NCBI RefSeq assembly: GCF_001750145.1
Contig: NZ_CP015732.1
Span: 1,798,001 to 1,862,000 of the forward strand
Origin: Arthrobacter sp. U41
Lineage (GTDB): Bacteria; Actinomycetota; Actinomycetes; Actinomycetales; Micrococcaceae
Direction: 5' to 3'
DNA: 64,000 bases
A program made the translations under genes and the position numbers. Positions 26,091 through 36,103 of this stretch are shown one piece after another. Numbering within the stretch: position 1 is the stretch's first letter; every line of letters starts with the position of its first letter. Under the pieces are notes generated by a model that worked only from the letters and a program-made list of their open reading frames with translations, was not told the DNA's origin and did not search any database.

Positions 26091-26810
26091 TCAGACGGCG
26101 CAGCCGTCCGGGCCGCAGGCGTTCGCGGTCCCGTCGGCGTTTCCGCTGCCGGCCGGGCTGACCATCTCCAGCGGCCGGCTGTCCTGCCATGCCTGCTCGA
26201 GGGCGGCGGTAAAGATCGCGGCGGGCTGGGCGCCGGAGAGCCCGAATTTGCGGTCAATTACGAAAAACGGGACGCCGGAGATGCCCAGGGCGCGGCCTTC
26301 CTCGAAGTCCAGCCGGACGTCGTCGGCGTACTTGTCCGTCGTGAACAGTTCATCCAGTTCGGCGGCGCCGATTCCGAGGTCCAGGCCCAGCGAGGTCAGG
26401 TACTCCCGGCTGCCGATGTCCTTGCCGTGCTCGAAGTGGTCGCTGAGCAGGCGTTCCTTGGCGGAGTCCTGCTGCCCGTGCGCGGCGGCGAGGTGGATCA
26501 GCCGGTGGGCGGTGAAGCTGTTGGCGACGACGACGTCGTCGAACCGGTAGTTGAGCCCCTCGCCGCTGGCCTGCTCCGCCACGTGGGCGAACATTCCGGC
26601 GACCTGCGCCGGGGCCATGCCCTTAAGGGTGCTCAGGTAGTCCAGTTCGGTGCCGTCATAGTGCTGTGGCAGTGACGGGTCCAGCTGGTAGCTGCGCCAC
26701 TGGACCTCCACGGACTCCCGGTGCGGGAAGGCCGCGAGGGCCGTTTCAAAGCGGCGTTTGCCGATGTAGCACCAGGGGCAGGCCACGTCTGACCAGATCT
26801 CAATCTTCAT
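26091..26810 (-). CDS. DsbA-family (FrnE-like) oxidoreductase
   Basis: 239-residue thioredoxin-fold protein with an inserted helical domain. The CPWC active site is at about residues 11-14 (IWSDVACPWCYIGKRRFE) and the cis-Pro loop is GISGVPFFVID. No signal peptide, so it is a cytoplasmic FrnE/2-hydroxychromene-isomerase-type enzyme rather than a secreted DsbA. Ends with a Cys-containing tail (ACGPDGCAV) that could act as a further redox site. Next gene upstream on the same strand is a GNAT enzyme 56 bp away. Confidence 0.92.
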   Translation of the reverse strand: MKIEIWSDVACPWCYIGKRRFETALAAFPHRESVEVQWRSYQLDPSLPQHYDGTELDYLSTLKGMAPAQVAGMFAHVAEQASGEGLNYRFDDVVVANSFTAHRLIHLAAAHGQQDSAKERLLSDHFEHGKDIGSREYLTSLGLDLGIGAAELDELFTTDKYADDVRLDFEEGRALGISGVPFFVIDRKFGLSGAQPAAIFTAALEQAWQDSRPLEMVSPAGSGNADGTANACGPDGCAV

Positions 26811-26866
26811 GCTCGCCACAACCCTGCGGGGGCAGGCTCCATTCCCCGTCGCTCCTGTTGGCTTGG

Positions 26867-27403
26867 TCACGGGGTGACCGGGCGCTCCATGACGAAGTCG
26901 TGTTCCACGGTGCTGCCGAGCGTGAAGGACTTGGTGCCGACCTTCCGGAAGCCGGATTTTTCGTAGAAGCGGATGGCGCGGGCGTTCTGGTCGTTCACCC
27001 CGAGCCAGAGCCCCCGGGCGCCGGCCGCCGCGGCCGCGCCGATGCTGGCGTGCATCAGGTCGGCGGCGGCGCCCAGACCGTGGTGGTCCGGGTGGACGTA
27101 GCATTTGCTGAGCTCGGTTGAGGGCAGGATGGTCAGGACCGCAGCCACGTCAGGGTCCTGGGCGGGCCGCGCGGCCAGGAGGCTGTAGCCGCGCAGCTCG
27201 CCGTCGGCGTCGAGCACCAGTATGGTGATGACAGGATCGGCGAGGTAGCTGACGAAGTTGGCCTCGCTGAGGGTGTTCGCGAGGTGCGCGGCGATGTCTG
27301 CCGGTGAAGAACCCGGCGGGCAGGCCAGCGGGAAGGTGACGGCCGCCAGCGCGGCGAGCCGGCCGGCGTCGTCCGCGGTTGCCGTTCGGATTACATGCGT
27401 CAT
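26867..27403 (-). CDS. GNAT-family N-acetyltransferase
   Basis: 178-residue acetyl-CoA-dependent transferase. Motif A, CYVHPDHHGLGAAADLMHASIGAA (about 110-133), is the acetyl-CoA pyrophosphate loop, and WLGVNDQNARAIRFYEKSGFRKVG is motif B. Substrate not predictable. Probably co-transcribed with the DsbA-like gene downstream. Confidence 0.9.
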   Translation of the reverse strand: MTHVIRTATADDAGRLAALAAVTFPLACPPGSSPADIAAHLANTLSEANFVSYLADPVITILVLDADGELRGYSLLAARPAQDPDVAAVLTILPSTELSKCYVHPDHHGLGAAADLMHASIGAAAAAGARGLWLGVNDQNARAIRFYEKSGFRKVGTKSFTLGSTVEHDFVMERPVTP

Positions 27404-27586
27404 GCCCAGAACCCTAATCCCGGAAAGGTGCCCATATCGCTTCGTGAAGCGTTGTTGCGGCCGTCTGCAGGTTCAGGGCGGCTTTTCGCTTCGGAAAACG
27501 TCCTGTGACACGGAAGCGATCCTTCGCTACCCGGATCCGCGTAGCGAAGGACCGGTTGCGCGTCGCCCGCCCGGATCCGTAGCGAA

Positions 27587-27975
27587 TTACTGCTGGAACC
27601 CGGCGACGAAGGACGTGTCCGACGCCCGAAAGTCAGCGGACCGGTAGGCAGCATACGCGATGCGTCTGGAATCGGGTGACCAGCTGTTGACGTTGAGGGT
27701 TCCCTGCGCCAGTAGCCGTCAAGGTCCAGCCGCCACAGACCGCCGGCGCCGTTGAGGATCAGAGCGGAGTTGTCGGGTGTCCAGTGGGGTGCTTCCAGGA
27801 GCAAGTCGTTGTCCTCAATCCTGGGTGCCAGCCAGATGGTTACCCAGTACGTGCTCTCGCCTGCCGTGATCGAGGCGACCCTGCAGGCCACGGGCTGACT
27901 CCGGCGATTGACGCGGGTGTCATAATCGCCGGGTCCGTAGTGCGCACGTGATAGCAATGGGACTGATGAAAGCAT
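27587..27975 (-). pseudogene. TolB-like beta-propeller protein remnant
   Basis: The 603-bp gap between the GNAT and MFS genes holds a decayed gene. From the ATG at 27975 one frame reads to LLLEAPHWTPDNSALILNGAGGLWRLDLDG, the first blade of TolB/WD40-type proteins. After a break at about 27710 the next frame continues LAQGTLNVNSWSPDSRRIAYAAYRSADF and stops at 27587, a later blade of the same family. Intact relatives are about 280 residues, so most blades have been deleted and the junction is out of frame. Two copies of CCCGGATCCG followed by GTAGCGAA lie just downstream (27530-27589). The rest of the gap shows no gene. Confidence 0.7.
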
Positions 27976-28006
27976 ATTTCTGCCTGCAGGCCGAGCCGCG
28001 GCACCC

Positions 28007-29200
28007 ATGAGCGCCAACGTCCTCGCGAAGGTGCCGCGGAGCTGGATGCTGCTGGCCGCCATCGGACTCATCGCCCTGAACATGCGCGGCCCGTTCGTCG
28101 CGGTGGCGCCGGTGGTCGGCCCGATGCAGGCGGAGCTCGGCTTCTCCCCGGTGGAACTTGGCCTCCTGACCGGCATCCCGGTGCTCTGCTTCGCCGTTGC
28201 CTCCCCGCTCGCCTCGTTCACCGGGCGCAAGCTCGGCGCGGAAGTCGCGATCACCCTCACCCTCCTGGGTGTCCTGCTGGGCGTGGTTGTCCGTTCGGCG
28301 GGCGACGGCGCCCTGGTCATGCTCGGCACGGTGATTCTCGGCATCGCCATCACGATTGGCAACATCGCCGTCCCGCTGATCATCCGGCGCGATTTCGCTC
28401 CTGCCCGGCAGGCCACGGCCATGGGCATCTACACCGCCGCCCTGAATATTGGCTCCTTTATCACCGCTATGGTGACGGCGCCGCTGGCGGAGCTGTTGGG
28501 GTGGCGGCTGGCCCTGGCCGCCTGCGGGCTCTTCGCCGTCGCAGCGTTCGTGGCCTGGGTGCTCGCCTTTGGCAGCCGGGCGTTCCGGCCCGAACCGGTT
28601 CCCGCCCCGGAACCCGCGCGCGCCGGGATCAAGAAGGCATCACGCTGGATCACAGTCGGCCTGACCGCAGGCTTCGCCGGACAGGCGTTCTCCTACTACG
28701 GTGTGACTGCCTGGCTGCCCAGCATCCTCGCGGACGAGCTCGGCATGACGGCCGCGGCGGCAGGCGCCGGGTCCTCGCTGTTCCAGATCCTCGCCATCGT
28801 GGGCGGGCTGGGCGTTCCGCTCGCGGCGCGTTTCGCCAGCACGACGGCGGTCGGGCTCACCCTCGGGCTCCTGTGGCTGACGGTTCCGGTGGGCCTGCTG
28901 CTGGCGCCGGAGCTGTGGTGGCTGTGGTCATCGTTCGGCGGCGTCGCCCAGGGCGGCGGCATCACGCTGATTTTCATCGCCATCATCCGGCTGGCCCGGG
29001 ACCAGGCCTCCGCGGGCCGGATGTCCGCCGTCGTGCAGGGCGCGGGGTACTCCTTCGGTGCGGCGGCCCCCACCCTGCTGGGCTACGTGAACGGCGTCTC
29101 GGGATCGTGGACCGGGCCGCTGCTGATGGTGCTCGGCTCGGTGGCGATGTTCATCCTCGGGACCGCGCTTTCCCTCCGCCACGTCCCCAAGGCTCACTGA
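28007..29200 (+). CDS. CynX/NimT-family MFS transporter
   Basis: 397-residue permease with 12 predicted hydrophobic helices and no signal peptide. The N-terminal LIALNMRGPFVAVAPVVGPMQAELG and the cytoplasmic loop after helix 2-3 (SFTGRKLGAEVAI) are typical of the CynX/NimT (cyanate / 2-nitroimidazole) group. Substrate unknown. ATG start immediately follows the TolB-like remnant; a perfect hairpin follows the stop. Confidence 0.9.
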   Translation: MSANVLAKVPRSWMLLAAIGLIALNMRGPFVAVAPVVGPMQAELGFSPVELGLLTGIPVLCFAVASPLASFTGRKLGAEVAITLTLLGVLLGVVVRSAGDGALVMLGTVILGIAITIGNIAVPLIIRRDFAPARQATAMGIYTAALNIGSFITAMVTAPLAELLGWRLALAACGLFAVAAFVAWVLAFGSRAFRPEPVPAPEPARAGIKKASRWITVGLTAGFAGQAFSYYGVTAWLPSILADELGMTAAAAGAGSSLFQILAIVGGLGVPLAARFASTTAVGLTLGLLWLTVPVGLLLAPELWWLWSSFGGVAQGGGITLIFIAIIRLARDQASAGRMSAVVQGAGYSFGAAAPTLLGYVNGVSGSWTGPLLMVLGSVAMFILGTALSLRHVPKAH

Positions 29201-29248
29201 CTCCGGCGGCGCCCCGGCCTGCGGCGCCAAAGTCATCGCTGAGGTCAC

Positions 29249-29287
29249 AGTTAAGGCCCATGTTCACGAGGAACATGGGCCTTAACT
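29249..29287 (+). terminator. Perfect 17-bp hairpin after the MFS gene
   Basis: AGTTAAGGCCCATGTTC and its exact complement flank a 5-base loop, 48 bases after the MFS stop. Likely the terminator. The remaining 140 bases to aceB show no gene. Confidence 0.75.
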
Positions 29288-29430
29288 CTCATCTCGACGC
29301 CGTTGTCGATTCCCTCACGGGGTCTTCCGTCGCTGGGCCACCGCCCCGGATCTCGGGGGTGCCTGTTGCGAAGGGCATGGCAGCCCAGCAGACGGAAATC
29401 TGTGCCTTCCGGTGTGTTTCTGTACCGGGC

Positions 29431-31095
29431 TTAGGCGGGGACGAGCGCGGGATCGTCGCTGGGGACATCGACGCCGTCGCGCGCTTCGTGCAGGAACCGG
29501 TCGTAGGCCGGAAGTGTCAGGAAGGCGGGGAACGACGCGGTGAGGGTGACTTCCTCGAAGATGTCCCGCGAATCGGCGAAGCGGTCACCTTCGAAGCGTT
29601 CGAGCCTGGCGAACTCCTCGTCCAGCATGTCCTCGACCCATTCGCGGGTGATGACGTCGCCCTTGTCCGTGATGGCGCGGGAGAAGATCCACTGCCACAG
29701 CTGCGAGCGGGAGATTTCCGCGGTGGCGGCGTCCTCCATCAGGTTGTGGATGGTGACGGCGCCATTGCCGCGGAGCCAGGACTCGATGTAGCGGATGCCG
29801 ACCTCGATGTTGTTCCGGATGCCCTGCTCGGTGATGGTGCCGGTGGTGGAGGCGATGTCGAGCAGTGCGCGGTCATCCGGGGTGACGTCCTCGCGGAGGC
29901 GGTCCAGCTGGTTCGGACGGTCCCCGAGGACACCGTCGAACACCTCGCGGCAGACCGGAACCAGGTCCGGGTGGGCCACCCAGGAACCGTCGAATCCGTC
30001 GGCGGCGTCGCGGGTCTTGTCGGCCCGGACCTTCTCGATGGCGATCGCGTTGGCCTCGGCGTCCTTGCGGTTGGGGACGGCTGCGGCCATTCCGCCGATC
30101 GCCATGGCGCCGCGCTTGTGGCAGGCCCGGACCATTTGTTCGGTGTAGGCGCGCATGAACGGCTGGGTCATGGTGACCTGGCTGCGGTCCGGCAGGACGA
30201 AGCGCGGGCCGCGGGTGCGGAAGTTCTTGATCAGCGAGAAGATGTAGTCCCAGCGGCCGGCGTTCAGGCCCGCGGCGTGGTCGCGCAGTTCGTAGAGGAT
30301 CTCCTCCATTTCGAATGCGGCTGTGATGGTTTCGATCAGCACGGTGGCGCGGATGGTGCCCTGCGGGATGCCGAGCAGGTCCTGGGCGAGAACGAAGATG
30401 TCGTTCCACAGGCGGGCTTCGAGGTGGTTCTCGATCTTCGGCAGGTAAAAGTACGGGCCCTTGCCCTGGGCGATCAGGCGGCGGGCGTTGTGGAAGAAGT
30501 ACAGTCCGAAGTCGACGATGCCGCCGGCGATCGGGGTGCCGTCAACGAGCATGTGCTTTTCCGGAAGGTGCAAGCCGCGGGGCCGGACCACAATTGTGGG
30601 CAGCTCCTCGGCGGGGCGGAGCTTGTATTCCTTGCCCTCGGGGGTGGTGAAGTCGATCCGGCGCTCGAGGGCGTCGGTGAGGTTGAGCTGCCCCTGGATG
30701 ACGTTGCGCCAAGTCGGAGTGGAGGCGTCTTCCATGTCCGCGAGCCACACCTTGGCGCCTGAGTTCAGCGCGTTGATGGCCATCTTCTTGTCCACCGGAC
30801 CGGTGATCTCCACGCGACGGTCCGTCAGGCCCGGAGCCGGGGGAGCGACGCGCCAGCTCGGGTCGTTCCGGACGGACTCGGTCTCGCGGAGGAACCGCGG
30901 GTCCTGGCCCTTGCCGATCTGCTGGCGTCGGTCCCGGCGGGCCTGCAACAGCTCCAGCCGCCGTCCCTTGGTTGCCTTGTGCAGCTTGGCAACAAATGCC
31001 AGCGCGTCCGGCGTCAGGACCTCGCTCTGCCGGCAGATGGGCTGGGCGGTCAACGTAACCCCGTTGATGGTGTAGTCGTCAGTGAAGCTGTTCAT
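29431..31095 (-). CDS. aceB: Malate synthase A
   Basis: 554-residue TIM-barrel enzyme that condenses glyoxylate with acetyl-CoA to malate, completing the glyoxylate shunt. Features include [61 protein letters not shown] (catalytic Glu region) and [11 protein letters not shown]. Length matches the A form, not the larger G form. ATG at 31095 chosen with AGGAG upstream. It lies 104 bp downstream of aceA on the same strand, separated by a perfect inverted repeat. Confidence 0.97.
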   Translation of the reverse strand: MNSFTDDYTINGVTLTAQPICRQSEVLTPDALAFVAKLHKATKGRRLELLQARRDRRQQIGKGQDPRFLRETESVRNDPSWRVAPPAPGLTDRRVEITGPVDKKMAINALNSGAKVWLADMEDASTPTWRNVIQGQLNLTDALERRIDFTTPEGKEYKLRPAEELPTIVVRPRGLHLPEKHMLVDGTPIAGGIVDFGLYFFHNARRLIAQGKGPYFYLPKIENHLEARLWNDIFVLAQDLLGIPQGTIRATVLIETITAAFEMEEILYELRDHAAGLNAGRWDYIFSLIKNFRTRGPRFVLPDRSQVTMTQPFMRAYTEQMVRACHKRGAMAIGGMAAAVPNRKDAEANAIAIEKVRADKTRDAADGFDGSWVAHPDLVPVCREVFDGVLGDRPNQLDRLREDVTPDDRALLDIASTTGTITEQGIRNNIEVGIRYIESWLRGNGAVTIHNLMEDAATAEISRSQLWQWIFSRAITDKGDVITREWVEDMLDEEFARLERFEGDRFADSRDIFEEVTLTASFPAFLTLPAYDRFLHEARDGVDVPSDDPALVPA

Positions 31096-31120
31096 GGGAG
31101 TTGCTCCTTGAATGTCCGCT

Positions 31121-31181
31121 GTTGCCCTATCACTTTTGGTCTCCAAGGGAGGCCGAAGGGGACCAAAAGTGATAGGGCAAC
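31121..31181. repeat. Perfect 21-bp inverted repeat between aceA and aceB
   Basis: GTTGCCCTATCACTTTTGGT plus one more C (31121-31141) is repeated as its exact complement at 31161-31181, around a 19-base spacer that itself begins TCC and ends GG. It fills most of the gap between the aceA stop and aceB start. Possible roles are attenuation, mRNA-end protection giving unequal aceA/aceB levels, or a copy of an interspersed palindrome family. Confidence 0.85.
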
Positions 31182-31199
31182 TGGCGGGAAAAGCTGGGA

Positions 31200-32513
31200 T
31201 TAGTGGAACTGGCCTTCTTCGGTGGATCCCACCAGGGCCAGGGTGGATGCGTTCGGGTTGAGCGCGGTTGCGATGTCGTCGAAGTAGCCGGTGCCGACTT
31301 CGCGCTGGTGCTTGGTCGCGGTGTAGCCGCGGGATTCGGAGGCGAATTCCTTTTCCTGCAGCTCGACGTAGGCGCTCATGCCTTCACGGGCGTAGCCGTG
31401 GGCAAGGTCGAACATCGAGTAGTTCAGGGCGTGGAAGCCAGCCAGGGTGATGAACTGGAAGGTGAAGCCCATGGCGCCGAGTTCGCGCTGGAACTTGGCG
31501 ATCGTGGCGTCGTCGAGGTGCTTCTTCCAGTTGAACGACGGCGAGCAGTTGTAGGAGAGCATCTGGTCCGGGAAGTCGGCCTTGACGGATTCCGCGAACT
31601 TGCGGGCCAGTTCCAGGTCCGGGGTGCCCGTTTCCATCCAGATGAGGTCGGAGTACGGGGCGTAGGCCTTGGCCCGGGCGATGCAGGGTTCGATCCCGTT
31701 GCGGACCTTGTAGAAGCCCTCCGGGGTGCGCTCGCCGGTAACGAATTCCTGGTCGCGCTCGTCGACGTCGGAGGTGATCAGGGTGGCGGCCTCGGCGTCG
31801 GTGCGGGCGATGATGACGGACGGGGTGCCCGCGACGTCGGCTGCCAGGCGGGCGGCGTTCAGGGTGCGGACGTGCTGCTGGGTGGGGATCAGGACCTTGC
31901 CGCCGAGGTGGCCGCACTTCTTCTCCGAGGCGAGCTGGTCTTCCCAGTGCACGCCCGAGGCGCCGGCCTGGATCATTGACTTCATCAGCTCGTAGGCGTT
32001 CAGCGGGCCGCCGAAGCCGGCCTCTGCGTCGGCGACGATCGGGACCATCCAGTCCTCGACGGTCTGGACGCCTTCGGAGAACTCAATCTGGTCGGCGCGG
32101 AGCAGCGCGTTGTTGATGCGGCGGACCACGGTCGGAACCGAGTTGGCCGGGTAGAGGGACTGGTCCGGGTAGGTGTGGCCGGAGTTGTTGGCGTCGGCGG
32201 CCACCTGCCAGCCGGAGAGGTAGATGGCGCGGAGGCCGGCCTTGACCTGCTGCACGGCCTGGTTGCCGGTCAGGGCGCCGAGAGCGTTGGTGTACTTGCC
32301 TTCCTTGTGCTCAGAGGTGAGCTGCTTCCACAGCTTCTCCGAGCCGCGGCGGGCCAGGGTGTGCTCCTCGGAGACACGGCCGCGGAGGCGGACGACGTCG
32401 GAGGCCTTGTAGTCCCGGGTGACACCTTCCCAGCGAGGGTTGGCAGTCCACTCGAGCTCCAGGGCGGTGGCCTGCTGTTCGGGCGTCTGGGTGGGCTCAA
32501 ATGCTGCAGTCAT
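31200..32513 (-). CDS. aceA: Isocitrate lyase
   Basis: 437-residue enzyme that splits isocitrate into glyoxylate and succinate. The catalytic signature [11 protein letters not shown] (about residues 186-196) is intact, with [15 protein letters not shown] and the substrate-binding [13 protein letters not shown] at 32513 chosen with AAGGAGAC upstream. Divergent from the RamB-like regulator, and followed by aceB, so a regulated glyoxylate-shunt unit. A 7-bp hairpin (GCACTGC/GCAGTGC, 32546-32565) lies just upstream of the coding region and may be part of its leader. Confidence 0.97.
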   Translation of the reverse strand: MTAAFEPTQTPEQQATALELEWTANPRWEGVTRDYKASDVVRLRGRVSEEHTLARRGSEKLWKQLTSEHKEGKYTNALGALTGNQAVQQVKAGLRAIYLSGWQVAADANNSGHTYPDQSLYPANSVPTVVRRINNALLRADQIEFSEGVQTVEDWMVPIVADAEAGFGGPLNAYELMKSMIQAGASGVHWEDQLASEKKCGHLGGKVLIPTQQHVRTLNAARLAADVAGTPSVIIARTDAEAATLITSDVDERDQEFVTGERTPEGFYKVRNGIEPCIARAKAYAPYSDLIWMETGTPDLELARKFAESVKADFPDQMLSYNCSPSFNWKKHLDDATIAKFQRELGAMGFTFQFITLAGFHALNYSMFDLAHGYAREGMSAYVELQEKEFASESRGYTATKHQREVGTGYFDDIATALNPNASTLALVGSTEEGQFH

Positions 32514-32655
32514 CTTTGTCTCCTTAGTGGGGCCCCGGGCCGGCTGCACTGCTTCCTCGCAGTGCCTCTGGCTGATCCGGTGCGGTGTAACTTTTCCGTA
32601 AGACCTACTTTTCTGTATTTCCAAGGGGTTTTCTAGACCAAAAGACTGGAAAGAA

Positions 32656-34164
32656 ATGCACTTCTTCGCGTATTCTCAAGAAATGCACCCCGCCAGTTGG
32701 AACCGTCCCGCCTCCGCCGCCTCGCCTGCCGTCCCGGAAGTGGACGTCATCAGCATGGGCCGCCGCGTCCGCCACCTCCGCAAGGCCGCCGGGCTCACCC
32801 TCGATGACCTGAGCGCCACGGTGGGAACGGCCCCCAGCCAGCTGAGCCTGATCGAGAACGGCAAGCGCGAGCCCAAGCTCGGCCTGCTCCAGCAGCTCGC
32901 CGCGGCCCTTGGCGTCAGCATCGACGAGCTGCTCGGCGCGGAGCCGCCCAACCGGCGCGCCGCCCTGGAAATCGAGCTGGAACGCTACCAGCGCAGCCCC
33001 ATCTACGAGTCCCTCAATCTGCCCAAGATCCGTATCAGTTCGCGGCTCCCGATGGACGTGCTGGAGTCCATGGTGGGGCTGCAGCACGAGCTGGAACGCC
33101 GGCTGAACGAGCAGGTCGCGACCCCGGAGGAGGCCCGCCGCGCGAACGGGGAACTGCGCGCCATGATGCGCGAACGGAACAACTACTTCCCGGAGTACGA
33201 GGCGGAGGCGCAAAAGGTCCTCGCCTCCGTGGGGCACACCAGCGGCCCCCTGTCCCATCACGTGATCGCGGACATCGCCGGGCACCTCGGGTTCAGCCTC
33301 CACCACGTCGGTGACCTGCCGCACTCCACCCGCTCGGTGACTGACCTTAAGAACCGCCGGATTTATCTCACCCAGAACGCTCGCAGCGACCACGACCCGC
33401 GTTCGGTGCTGTTGCAGGCCCTGGGCCACTACGTGCTGGGACACCAGACGCCCACAAACTACGGTGACTTCCTGATGCAGCGGGTGGCCACGAACTACTT
33501 CGCCGCCGCGCTCCTGCTGCCGGAGCAGGCCACGGTGGATTTCCTGCAGAAGGCCAAGCAGGCCAAGGAAATCGCGGTCGAGGACATCCGCGACGCCTTT
33601 GCCGTCTCGTATGAGACCGCCGCGCACCGCTTCACCAACCTCGCCACCCAGCACCTGGACCTGAAGACGCACTTCCAGAAGACCCACAAGAGCGGCATCA
33701 TCTACAAGGCCTATGAGAACGACGGTGTGACGTTCCCGCAGGACCACACCGGCGCCATCGAGGGCCAGCCCTCCTGCAAGAACTGGACGTCCCGCGTGGT
33801 GTTCGACGTGCCGGACAAGTTCAGCGCCTACAACCAGTACACCGACACCCCGGCAGGGACCTTCTGGTGCACGGCCCGGACCGAGCGCTCCGCCAACGGC
33901 GAATTTTCCTTGTCCGTGGGCGTTCCCTATGCGCAGGTGAAGTGGTTCCGCGGCCGCGACACCACGGAACGGTCCAAGTCGACCTGCCCGGACGAAAGCT
34001 GCTGCCGGCGCCCGCCGGCGGCGCTGACCTCGGAGTGGGCCGGTAACGCCTGGCCCTCGGCCCGGGCCCATTCGCACCTCCTCGCCGCGATGCCGCCGGG
34101 CGCCTTCCCCGGCGTGGACGAGACCGAGGTCTACTCGTTCCTGCAGGCGCATTCGGGCAGCTGA
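32656..34164 (+). CDS. RamB-like regulator (XRE HTH plus IrrE/DUF2083 domains)
   Basis: 502-residue regulator. HTH_3 domain at about 34-95 ([52 protein letters not shown]), an ImmA/IrrE-like zinc peptidase region at about 220-320 and a C-terminal DUF2083-type Cys-containing domain ([23 protein letters not shown]). The architecture matches Corynebacterium RamB and actinobacterial short-chain fatty-acid regulators that control aceA/aceB. The helical HEXXH motif appears degraded (LGHYVLGHQ). Divergent to aceA with 142 bp between. Two in-frame ATGs (32656, 32683) lie in an 11-bp direct repeat, so the start is uncertain. Confidence 0.9.
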   Translation: MHFFAYSQEMHPASWNRPASAASPAVPEVDVISMGRRVRHLRKAAGLTLDDLSATVGTAPSQLSLIENGKREPKLGLLQQLAAALGVSIDELLGAEPPNRRAALEIELERYQRSPIYESLNLPKIRISSRLPMDVLESMVGLQHELERRLNEQVATPEEARRANGELRAMMRERNNYFPEYEAEAQKVLASVGHTSGPLSHHVIADIAGHLGFSLHHVGDLPHSTRSVTDLKNRRIYLTQNARSDHDPRSVLLQALGHYVLGHQTPTNYGDFLMQRVATNYFAAALLLPEQATVDFLQKAKQAKEIAVEDIRDAFAVSYETAAHRFTNLATQHLDLKTHFQKTHKSGIIYKAYENDGVTFPQDHTGAIEGQPSCKNWTSRVVFDVPDKFSAYNQYTDTPAGTFWCTARTERSANGEFSLSVGVPYAQVKWFRGRDTTERSKSTCPDESCCRRPPAALTSEWAGNAWPSARAHSHLLAAMPPGAFPGVDETEVYSFLQAHSGS

Positions 34165-34282
34165 CGCTCCCTCAGCTGTGGCGGGTTTGGGCGGGACGCT
34201 CCCTCAGCTGTGGCGGGTTTGGCCGGGACGCTCCCTCAGCTGTGGCGGATTTGGGCGGGACGCTCCCTCAGTTTCTGCCCGG
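34163..34282. repeat. Tandem array of 32-bp units
   Basis: Three full units and one partial unit, each beginning GACGCTCCCTCAGCTGTGGC and ending GTTTGGGCGG with few substitutions, start at the stop codon of the RamB-like gene and run toward the poxB promoter. No open frame uses them. No spacer/repeat alternation, so it is not CRISPR. Confidence 0.9.
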
Positions 34283-34340
34283 GTGGTCGGACTATATTGG
34301 CCGTGTCAGCTAATGGATTCGACGGCAGGAGCGCCCAGCC

Positions 34341-36089
34341 ATGGCCAAGGAACTTGCAACCCAGCTCATCGAACAACTTCAAGCCGCCGGTGTGCAGCGC
34401 ATCTACGGGATTGTTGGCGACAGCCTGAACCCGCTGGTCGACGCCGTCCGGAAAACGGGCGGTGCCGTCAAAGGCGGGATCGACTGGATTCATGTCCGCC
34501 ATGAAGAGGCCGCCGCGTTCGCGGCGGCGGCGGAGGCCCAGCTGACCGGCCGTCTGGCGGTCTGCGCCGGCTCCTGCGGTCCAGGAAATCTGCACCTGAT
34601 CAACGGGCTTTATGACGCCAACCGCTCCGGCGCCCCGGTGCTGGCCATTGCCTCGCATATCCCCAGCAAACAAATTGGCAGCAGCTTCTTCCAGGAGACG
34701 CATCCGGATCGGCTCTTCAACGAGTGTTCGGTGTATTCCGAGCTGATCAGCACCGCCGAACAGGCGCCCCGGGTCATGCACAGTGCGATCCAGCACGCCG
34801 TCGCCTTGCGGGGCGTCGCCGTCGTCACCCTCCCCGGTGACATTGCCGGACTGGAAGCGACGGCCGAGGCCCCTCTGCCGGCAGCGTTTGTGCCTGCCAG
34901 CCTGCTGCCGGCTGCACAGAGTGTCCGGGAACTGGCCGAGGCTATCAACGCTGCGGACAAAGTGGCGATCTTTGCCGGTGCCGGTGTCCAGGGCGCCCAC
35001 GACGAGGTCATTGCCCTGGCGGAAGCCGTCAAAGCTCCGATCGGGCATTCGCTCCGCGGCAAAGACTTCATGCAGTATGACAACCCCTACGACATCGGCA
35101 TGACCGGGCTGCTGGGCTACGGCGCCGCGGCCGAGGGGATCGAGGATGCGGACCTGCTGATCCTGCTCGGCACCGACTTCCCCTACGACCGGTTCCTCCC
35201 GGCAACCCGCACGGCGCAGGTGGACCGGGCTGCCCAGAAACTGGGCCGGCGGACCGACGTCGACGTCGCGGTCCACGGCGACGTGCTGCCGACCCTTGCG
35301 GCGCTGATGCCCTTGTTGAAGCCGAAGAAGAACCGCCGCTTCCTCGATGCGATGCTCAAGAAGCATGACCGGCTGATGAACAAAGCCGTCGGCGCCTACA
35401 CGCGCAAAGTGGAAACGAAAGTGCCGATCCACCCCGAATATGCGGCATCGTTGCTGGACCAGACGGCGGCGAAGGACGCGATCTTTACCGCTGATACCGG
35501 CATGTGCAATGTCTGGACCGCCCGGTACATCAACCCGCTCGGCACCCGCCGGCTGATCGGCTCCTACCTGCACGGTTCCATGGCGAACGCGCTTCCGCAT
35601 GCGATTGGCGCCCAGCTTGCCTACCCCGGGCGCCAGGTGGTGTCCGTATCGGGCGACGGCGGCTTGTCGATGCTGCTGGGGGAGCTGATTACGGTTGCCG
35701 CGCACCGGCTCCCGGTCAACGTGGTCGTATTCAATAACTCCACCCTGGGCATGGTCAAGCTGGAGATGCTGGTGGACGGGCTCCCGGACTTCGGCGTCGA
35801 CGTGCCCGACGCCAACTATGCCGCGGTGGCCAGGGCCCTGGGATTCCACGCCGTCCGCGTCACGGACCCGACCCGGGTCGAGGCCGCCTACCGGGAAGCT
35901 TTCGCCCATCCGGGACCCTCCCTGGTGGAACTGATCACCGACCCTAACGCGCTCTCCCTCCCGCCGAAGATCAAAGGCGCCCAGGTCCTTGGGTTCGCCA
36001 CGGCGATGTCCAGGGTGGTCCTCAACCGGGGAGCCGGTGAGGCCGTCAGCATGGCCCGCAGCAACCTCCGCAACATCCCGCGGCGCTGA
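34341..36089 (+). CDS. poxB: Pyruvate:quinone oxidoreductase (pyruvate dehydrogenase, cytochrome type)
   Basis: 582-residue ThDP/FAD enzyme that decarboxylates pyruvate to acetate and passes electrons to menaquinone. N-terminal ThDP domain has GIVGDSLNPLVDAVR and HVRHEEAAAFAAAAEAQLTG with the catalytic Glu; FAD domain at about 190-330; ThDP-pyrophosphate motif GDGGLSMLLGELITV...NNSTLGMV in the C-terminal domain. Length and the ending region fit PoxB rather than acetolactate synthase. In this locus it can generate acetate that aceA/aceB would later consume. ATG start without a strong Shine-Dalgarno (GGAGCGCCCAGCC). Confidence 0.93.
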   Translation: MAKELATQLIEQLQAAGVQRIYGIVGDSLNPLVDAVRKTGGAVKGGIDWIHVRHEEAAAFAAAAEAQLTGRLAVCAGSCGPGNLHLINGLYDANRSGAPVLAIASHIPSKQIGSSFFQETHPDRLFNECSVYSELISTAEQAPRVMHSAIQHAVALRGVAVVTLPGDIAGLEATAEAPLPAAFVPASLLPAAQSVRELAEAINAADKVAIFAGAGVQGAHDEVIALAEAVKAPIGHSLRGKDFMQYDNPYDIGMTGLLGYGAAAEGIEDADLLILLGTDFPYDRFLPATRTAQVDRAAQKLGRRTDVDVAVHGDVLPTLAALMPLLKPKKNRRFLDAMLKKHDRLMNKAVGAYTRKVETKVPIHPEYAASLLDQTAAKDAIFTADTGMCNVWTARYINPLGTRRLIGSYLHGSMANALPHAIGAQLAYPGRQVVSVSGDGGLSMLLGELITVAAHRLPVNVVVFNNSTLGMVKLEMLVDGLPDFGVDVPDANYAAVARALGFHAVRVTDPTRVEAAYREAFAHPGPSLVELITDPNALSLPPKIKGAQVLGFATAMSRVVLNRGAGEAVSMARSNLRNIPRR

Positions 36090-36103
36090 GGACCCACTTC
36101 GAC

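Noticed and set aside
28501..30762. 753-codon plus-strand frame spanning the MFS and aceB genes
   Set aside because: It covers a transporter in another frame, a terminator hairpin and the antisense of malate synthase; not a gene.
32605..34152. 515-codon minus-strand frame opposite the RamB-like gene
   Set aside because: Overlaps a regulator with clear domains; no recognisable motifs.
34163..34282. Possible CRISPR array
   Set aside because: Units are contiguous with no variable spacers and no cas genes.
34236..35909. Long minus-strand open frame of 557 codons opposite poxB
   Set aside because: It is an antisense shadow of a well-supported ThDP enzyme; high GC leaves long frames free of stops. 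No domain or ribosome site.
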